From Atriophallophorus winterbourni (lineage: Eukaryota > Platyhelminthes > Trematoda > Plagiorchiida > Microphallidae), in NCBI GenBank assembly GCA_013407085.1, contig JACCGJ010012498.1:54175-118174 (forward strand): a stretch of DNA of 64,000 nucleotides, in the 5' to 3' direction. Positions 47,124 to 56,100 of the stretch are shown here, one piece after another. The notes below the pieces were generated by a model. The model was not told where the DNA came from. It was given only the letters and a program-made list of their open reading frames with translations, and searched no databases. Position numbers and translations under genes: made by a program. The first letter of the stretch is position 1. Every line of letters starts with the position of its first letter.

Positions 47124-50100
47124 GTACGATTCTTTTTTAAATTTTATTGTTACAGGCCGAAAAGTGGCAATCGATGCATCAATGTCGATTTATCAATTTT
47201 TAATTGCAGTAAGGCAAGAAGGCAATATGCTGATGAATTCAGATGGCGAATCTACAAGGTAATTTTAAGCTTTCTTGCCAATCATATTCCTTCAATAACG
47301 GAATAATTAATTGAATGTATTTCGCAATACCACTAGTTAGATAACGATTGTCTTGCCCAATTTGTTGAGGTTTACACGTAACTAATCTATTGCGGTTACG
47401 GGAAATATGTTGTATTTCAATTCAGTATGGTATGAAAGCACAAGCCTGATCCAGACAGTGCCGCACAGTCAGAGACTGCATATGGGCTAAGATACTGTTA
47501 GGTTTCCCGGACTAGACAGATATGATGAGGGAAATAGAAATGGTAGTGAGACTCCAGCGTGTTTCAGCATGCAGCTCACTACCTTTGGCCAATCAATTTA
47601 GCACGATGTTAGCCGCATAGCACATAAATGCTGCACGATTGCACAAGACGAATTGTGGCTGGTATGAGAGTAAGCTGGTATGCAACAGAAAAACTTCCCT
47701 CACCAATAGGTGAGGAGAGGCATTAGTGCGTTCCGAAGACAATATAATGATTATATCGAATATTCAATCACGGATAAAATTCAGGGATTAAAAAAACCCC
47801 CCACACAATCAAGTCCATTCTTAAAAAACTCCCATAAAAGTGGAACATGCAACCTCTTTTGGAAGACGTTTCCAGTAATTTACTACTCTTTCACTAAAGA
47901 AGTACTTACGAACATTAGACCTAACATGCAGCTTTGCCATTTTAAATGGGTGGCTTCGAGTACCAACACTTGGCGCGAGGCATTCATATTGATCAGATAA
48001 ACATCAATGAAACCTGTCATGGTTTTAAAGCTATCAATCTGGTCTCCACGTAGATGCCTATTCAGTGAGAATAGATCTCGACTCAGCTAGGCGCTGGTAA
48101 CCACCTTAAAAACAAAATCTTAATCCTCAGAGCATCAGCCATCACACGCGATAAATTGGGTAGCTTTGTTGCATATAATGAAGCGGGTGTTCGACCGGTG
48201 GCTCTATTCAACAGCCCTTATTTTCCATCATATAGTGTGAGAAGCCACCGACCCAAATCTATTTGCTGGTCAGTTTATTCTGAAAACCCATTTTATCCAT
48301 GAAACCGCGTCTTTCTGCGTACCTATGTGCCGTAAATTCAGTGAAGTTCTGTCAATCAGGACAGCAAGCTATGTTGGCCTTCTGTTTGGATTCCTTGTCT
48401 CTGAATGTTTGTTGCTTGCAATAACGATAAAAGAATGGAATGCACCAAACTTTTTCAGTAGGTAATTTTTGCGCAGTTATGGTGATTCTTTTGTTGTTCA
48501 ACTCAGAGTAAGCGCTGCTTGTTCGTATTTTCCAAACATATGATCCGACTAATTTTCGCATTGATCACAACAATGACGTCTTCAACAAACGTCATACACT
48601 CTTGCGACGCCCTAGGAATTCAGATATCATTATTCTAGCTGGGGATATCAATGCTCTTCTCGGCCGTTGAGGTGTTACTGAGTCACAACTAGGCGGTGCA
48701 TCCAGTTTCGATGCTAAGCGTACAGACAACAGTGAAAGATTTCTGACCTATATGCACAGAACATACCTAGTGGAATAAATGTGTAGGTTTCCTTCTGGTT
48801 CGCAATTTAGAACAATGATGGGTTATAAACAATGTGAAGCGTAGCCATTGTGTCTGCAAAAGTTGAAGAAATGCTGGTAGCTGGAAGTTTATGTAACGCC
48901 CGAAGACTGTTCTAGCTTATTCGATCAGCAACTCCTAAAACCACTAGAGTCAGCGGGACAATCGCAGAAAAAGATGATGCCTTAATCACTAAAAAGAGCA
49001 CCGCTTGTATCGTTGATCGGAGCATTTTCATGAGCCATTTCGCTGGGCAGCTGCAGTTGGCCCATTAACGTTTATTCCGTATTTTGATTTTACGGCTCCA
49101 TGTTCTTCGTAAATAGAAATTTATCAAACCATTACAATCACACTTCTCGTTAATATATGTATATTTTCTGTGAGACTTTTTTACTTTAATCTTACAGATT
49201 TCATTTTTTTAAACTTTCGTGCTAGAATAAAATCTGGAATCATAATGAAGTGATTTTTATTGCAAAGGTGCTTTTGAATCGGTCGATAGGAACGCATTAT
49301 TTTTAACGTTCTATACGGTGTCCCGTAAGACCACGTTAACATATTTCAGGTGATCTATTCCTATAGTTTTAGGGTGTACGCTAGACTTTCGGCCAACTTT
49401 CCAATCTTTAACGTTGTCCGACAGGAGTCCTATTACTAAAATGGAGCCATGTACTGCAGGCATCCCAACACCCATTTAGTTAAACCACCATACGAAACTT
49501 TTTGATTTAGTTCATGCTAATTACAGTGTTCTCTGAATGCTGTACGGATGCTCAGACTACATCAGACCGACTATGTAGTATCCTACCATACTTCGGTATG
49601 CGCTTTGCACCTTCCAGGTGGAAGGTGGCTGTCAAGGAGATTGGCGGACAAGCTTGTTATGATTTGGTACAGTCAAAGTCGCAAGGAAGCTGTTATGCTG
49701 ATGTCGCTCGACTCGTTCATAACACTTGCTTAAACGCCTGTTTTATTTGAGGTATAGGCACTTCATCCCAGTATATCTGTGCCTCATGTTCTACAGGTTC
49801 AGCAGCAATTAGCTCTCATTATTCTTCAATTCTTTTAAGTTGTAACGAATATTTGTATGACACTTTAATACTGGATACGTGCTACCTGTGTAAAGTTTGT
49901 CCATGATAATGCAAGCCAACTTCACTGTGATTAATGTCTGATAAGAGTGCCCCGTTTCCTATTTTATCAATTTTTAATTGATGGTATAATGGAGGTACTT
50001 AATTAAGATCTATCTACTCCCGGCATTCACATAGGTATAATAAATAGCGTTTTGATGTAGACTATGCTGACATAGTTTTTCTGTTCATCTTCATTCACGG

Positions 50101-53100
50101 ATGCCCAGTCTACTTTGGGTTGACGATGTTGTATCATACTATCCTTTCAAATTCGCTTCACACCTTTCCGGTGCAAAACTCTTTAACAGGTCAAAGATCC
50201 AAGAGGAACTGCACAAGATCTCAACAATGAGAAATCTACGTCTGTATATTGCTTTATATATTCTTATGCAGTTCTGTCAACAGAAAAGCGTGTTTATACA
50301 ACGGGATTTTATCCCGCATTCCCAAAGCCACGGTAATGTTCCGTCGGGGAGTCTATAATGTAATAATTCATGCTTTCTTGTACCTAAGTGAAATTTTGAC
50401 ACCGAGAAATGATGAATTAAAAGATTTGCACCTTCTTAGTAACTGGTGTTTCCACACTCTCGTTCGAGTTTGTTCGAACGCGAGTATCCCGTCCATCTGA
50501 CGTGTTGCTGTCCGCTTGACCAGACTTTGTAGCGAATTTTTCCAAGTAAAATGTGTTATGAAGTGGAGTGGCGAGTGTTTTTGTAACGCTGAAATCCGCG
50601 AAAACTATTTCTGATTTTTTCACTTACTCACAATTGCATGCTTGTTTAATTCAAAGCTTAGTCACATTAGCGTCTACTTTCCTACAGGTTCTATATCTTT
50701 CCAGGCAACAGTATCCTACTTCATATCGAGTGTAAGAAACTTCTGCCACTGAAGCTCGTTCAGTCTACAACGTGAAGGATGTAATTGTGTTGCTGTATGA
50801 ATATGCAATTCATTGTCTACACAAATAGCACACCTGTCACTTTTGTATTTTACTGCTGCTGTCTCCCTAACATCACTAGTTTTAACTGAGTTCTTGCATA
50901 CGCAACATTGATTTTCGTAATAATGATCAAAATTGATATTGATATAGAAAGACAGGTCTCCCTACAAGGCTACGCAATAGTGATAAAAGTAGGTTTGAGA
51001 CAATCGTAAACTTTCTTGGGAATAGTTAATAATAGTTTTTCCGAGTACATCTGAATAGCCTTTCCACATGCAGGTATAACATGCAAAGGAGCAGAGAGTT
51101 GACTTAAATAGGGCACGGTGCGCATATTATTCACCTCTGATTCTTCGCTCCTCTAATATTTTCCAATGGATTTCTCCCGGAGCCTTTCCTGCAATCGAGT
51201 AAGCTGTAACGCAACAAGACCTGAGCGCAATAGAGTGCTTAAGTGCAGCTCGCAATTGGGTAAAGAAAGGCGGTGGCTAAATAAAGTCAAAAAGGAAACA
51301 ATGTTTTAGTGTACGTTACCTCTTCCAGCTTATTCAGTTAACTGGCCTGAATCAGAGAGTACTCTCATGACTAGTGAAAATCGCAGCTCACACTGGGCTG
51401 TACCTTTTCAAGGATTATTTAGCTGGACACCTGAGACGGTTTTATTGCCTCATTCGTCGTTTAGTTTAGATCTTAACAGTGATCCAGGAATTGGATCATT
51501 TATGAAATCCATGAATCGATTCAAGGCTGCTGGCCGTGATGTCAGATCACCTAGTCTGCTCAAGGAAGGTGATCAAATGCTCATCGATATATTAGGCAAT
51601 TTTTTTCGAAGTTTGCGAAGTTCTTGTTCTACTTATAGATGAATTATTTTCACTCTGATTATCACGAAATTGTTAGCAACCGATTGCCTTCAATGATCAA
51701 AGTTGACTAGGGAATCGCAGATCCGAGAGCAGGAAGCTGCCGACTGTATTTTCACTCCATTGCAGATATTAGAACTGCCCCGACATTGCACATCTTTTTG
51801 AGTTTCAAGACTCAGTCGATAGAAATATGTTGTTTATTACTTTGATGTATTCCGGGAAAGTATGGTAAGATACTGCGTGCACTTTATGCTCACACGTCTT
51901 GATGTGTCAGAATTGACAATGACTTTTCACCAAATTTTCCAAAACGATTGTCGTCTACTTGATTTGCGACTGTAGATCGCTTTACACATATCTGTGGCTG
52001 TATTAATTATTCAGCATCGCTAGGTCACGAAGTGTCGGTACGCATTTCTAAGGCGATCGTAGCATTTTACAACCTAGGTTACCTCCTGCGTCAGGAAGGA
52101 CTATCACTATTACACAAGGGTAAGGTCCATATTGTTTCATATTTGCGACACTTGATCCTCTCGTAAATAACATGTCGAAATGTCTACGACACGAGTTTGC
52201 AAATTGACACTATTAAACCAAGTTAATCTCCTCGTTATTTAAAGATAACTAAATGCTGTTTCTATTTTAAGCCATCTGATGGGTATGTTCTACCGTACAA
52301 TCCGCATGATCGATAGCGGAATCAAACCAGTTTACGTCTTTGAAGGCAAACCTCCAAATTTAAAAGCCGGAGAGCTCGCAAAACGAACCGAGCGTAGAGA
52401 GGAATCATCGAGAGAACTAGCTAAAGCAGAAGAGGAGGAAGATCAGGAGGCTATTGAGAAATTTTCCAAACGGCTTGTTAAAGTTACTCCCCAACACAAC
52501 GAAGAATGCCGAGAGCTGTTGAGGCTGATGGGTATTCCATTTGTCATTGTAAGTGACCCACCTAATGTTCATTGTTTTGTTCACATTCTTAATTGTGATG
52601 TTTAGCAGGCCTTCCTCTAATCGGTTTGTCATTTATTTTTATCATAGGCACCGGGTGAAGCAGAAGCACAGTGTGCAGCCCTAGCCAAAGCTGGAAAAGT
52701 GTACGCCGTGGGTACTGAGGATATGGATGCATTGGCGTTTGGAGCACCTGTTTTACTACGTCATTTGACATTTAGTGAAGCTAGGTGCGTTGATTGGTGG
52801 CTGACAGTACTTTAAAATTGCTTTGCTTAACCTACATATGTGCTAAAATGTTTGATCCATGCAGAGTACCGCACAGTCATTAACTACACGTGGGCTAAGC
52901 TACTGTCGGGTTGCCCAGTCCTGACAGATATACGAATTAAAAAATAGGAATGACAGTGAGACTCCAACGTGCTTCGCATTCAGCTCACTGCCGATTCGAA
53001 ATCAATTCAGCATGGTGTCAGCTGTACAGCTGACACGCTTCTATATCGATGCAAAAATGTTTGACGCATAAATGGTAATTTGCTCTTTCACTGATTCATC

Positions 53101-56100
53101 GTTTCTTTTTGTTATATCTGTCTAGGCCTGGGCAACCTGACAGTATCTCAGCCCACGTGCAGTCTCTCACTGTGCGGCACTTTGACTGGATCAGGCTTGT
53201 GCTTTCATACCATACTATACCATAATTATTGACGGTGTCGCATCGGTAGCAATTACCCCCTGTTTATCGGTCGCACACGACGCAATATAATCACTAACAG
53301 ATAGATGAGAATGGGATTTAAAATGCCACGAAATCTGTAGAACTCTGAACACACATGCTGAGATGAATTGTTTAGCACCCGAATAAAACATGCATGCAGT
53401 TAAGTTCTGAGAATGAGTATGTATGTATGAAAGCACAATCATGATCCGTATATGTGTTCGTATTGCAATCATTTGTGTCTAAAATCGTTCGATATGCGAT
53501 GTCAGTTTGAAATTAGTTTTGAAAATAAAGCTATATTTTAAAGTCATTGCTAAACAAGATTGGCAAAACAAATCTCTGAATGACCGATCGACACACTAGA
53601 TCTGAATCATCTGATCGAATCCATCGCGATTGTCGGTTTGCACTGAGGACTTCGTTATAGCTTGGCTAATAAGAGAGTAATTGCAAGATTATTTCCACTC
53701 TGTCGATAAACAGAATTATAATATTGAAACCAGTAATTCGACAAGGCAATTACGGATGCACTAGTCTTGGAGAAAGGAATCCTTTCCGTTTTTGTTCCTG
53801 GCTATTTAGTAATACATAAATAAGTTGAAGTAAAGAAAAATGGCACAGATTGCAATCATGCATTAAGCAAGAAAATCGGTTTTTCTGAATTACTTCGCTT
53901 ATTTTACGCTTGCGTTGCTCTCTGTCAAAGTGAAATACGATTCGTCTACTGATTTAATTCCGCTAATAGTTATGTTAATGTACGCCACGAATGTGATGTA
54001 AATGATGTCGTTTAGTTTGAATTTCCACCGAAGCACATCGTCCTGTCTACTGAAGCCAAACTGATAGTGCATGTGTGCAAGCACAAGCTTGATCGAGTTA
54101 AAGTGCCGCACAGTCAGAGACTGCACGTAGGCTGAGATACTGTCAGGTTGCCCAGGCCTAGACAGATATAAGAGGGAAAGTACAAGTGAAAATGGTAGTG
54201 AGACTTCAGTGTGCTTCAGCATGCAGCTCACTACTGTGGCCAAAATAAAGATATAATGTTTTGGTTTTATTCAATTGACAGTTGTGTTGGGTTTGTGACT
54301 AATTTTCATCTCGTTTTAATTAACGCTTCTAGAAAGCTGCCCATCCAAGAATTCAACTTATCTGCGGTTCTCACTGGCATGGAACTCTCCATGGATCAGT
54401 TTATAGATTTATGTATTTTACTTGGATGTGATTACGTGGATACAATTCGTGGCATAGGCCCGAAAAAAGCAGTCGATTTGTTACGAAAGTACAACTCCCT
54501 TGAAGGGGTTTTGAAGAATTTGGATCGTTCAAAGTACCCGGTTCCAGAGAATTGGCCCTACGAACAAGCGAAGGAACTTTTCGTCAAGCCAGATGTTACT
54601 GATCCGGCTACAATTGAGGTATGTTTGTGTCACAAACCGGTATCAACTCCAGCACTTAACCTGGTTCCAGTTTTCTGTGTTTTGTCTTATTGCTATGATG
54701 CCCATTTCCTTATGACGTACAGTGAGCGACAAAGTAGAATAAATTATTGAATGTCAAAGTGTACCTAATTCAGTATTTTGAAAAACTTTTATATTTGTCT
54801 ATCAAAAAATTCAACATATTATTAATGCACACACGTCAATTTCAACGGAAACTCCGTTTCGGAGTTTCTTTAGGTATGGTATCGTATGAAAGCACAAACC
54901 TGATCCAGGCAAAGTGCCGCACAGTCAGAGACTGCACGTGGGCTAAGATGCTGTCAGGTTGTCCAGTTTCTTTAGAATAGATAGACACTCGCTTTTTTCA
55001 CCATAAAATTTTCCTCAGAGCTGGTTGCATCATTAAAATAAGCACAATGGGTTTTCCAACCAACCATTTGTTTTACGACTTACCTTTGTTTTTGAGATTT
55101 TAGAAGGTTGTTTAAACACTATCACTTGTTTTATAGCCTTTATTTTTCGCTAAAGTGGACTTGCACTATATGCTAACTGCACTCTTGCACATTTGGATTT
55201 TATCAATCACCGTTGTAGAATAGTCGGTGATCTATGCTGGTTTTTCACATTTTGGATTGATTTTGAAATCTCTGTGTCTTGAATCATCATAACCTTGTTT
55301 TAGCTCAAGTGGGGTGAACCGGATGAGCAAGGATTGGTGGAGTTCATGTGCCACAAACACGGTTTCAAGTAAGTTTGCATTCTGTTGCCTATCTTTCACT
55401 GAATGAATGTGTATATTCTTTTCTTTTTTGGTGCTTTTCGACACTGCCATCAAAATGCGTTTCGCCCAATAACTGTTAGTAGCTGCTTGCTTATGTTCGG
55501 TCACTGCGTTGATTTTGGTTATTCGGGTGTTTTGATTACGTTTTTTCTTTCTTAAAATTGACAAGTACTACTGGTTTACGACTTGATTTTGAATTTTTTG
55601 CTATGGTTTTGTTGGAGGTGTGTTCCATCGCACTGGGACGGGGCCTCATTCAGCTATACTAGATGGTATTTGTCGTGCACTATCAGTGTCAGTCATACCA
55701 AGCAGGTTAATGCATACGTGTCGGATTGACAGTCTCAAACCACTGCCTTGCGGTTCAGGCTCTTCAGGCAAATGATTTGTTCGGAACGCCTATTTGTTTG
55801 CTGGTCTGCACGTAAGCGATCTCGTACTATCCCAACCCGAATACAATGTTGACCGTAACCAAAAAAATCAACTCCATAGTGCATTGACCGTTGCACCTGA
55901 GCTAACCCCTCAAGAGATTTGGCGACAGAAACCATTAAACTTCATGATAATGTCAATAATTCCGTTTAACGTAAAGTATAATCGAATTAAATACTCACTA
56001 TGTGCTGCATGCCTCTCCCCATACATGGAACGGTAGCAATAATTTCAATGAGAGGATTCCATAGGGAGCTGCCATGTGCAGAATAAAACTATTGGCGATA

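Noticed and set aside
53899..54243. 114-codon minus-strand frame in FEN1 intron 4
   Set aside because: Its N-terminal half is the short repeat and the rest is intron; no splice sites or family match.
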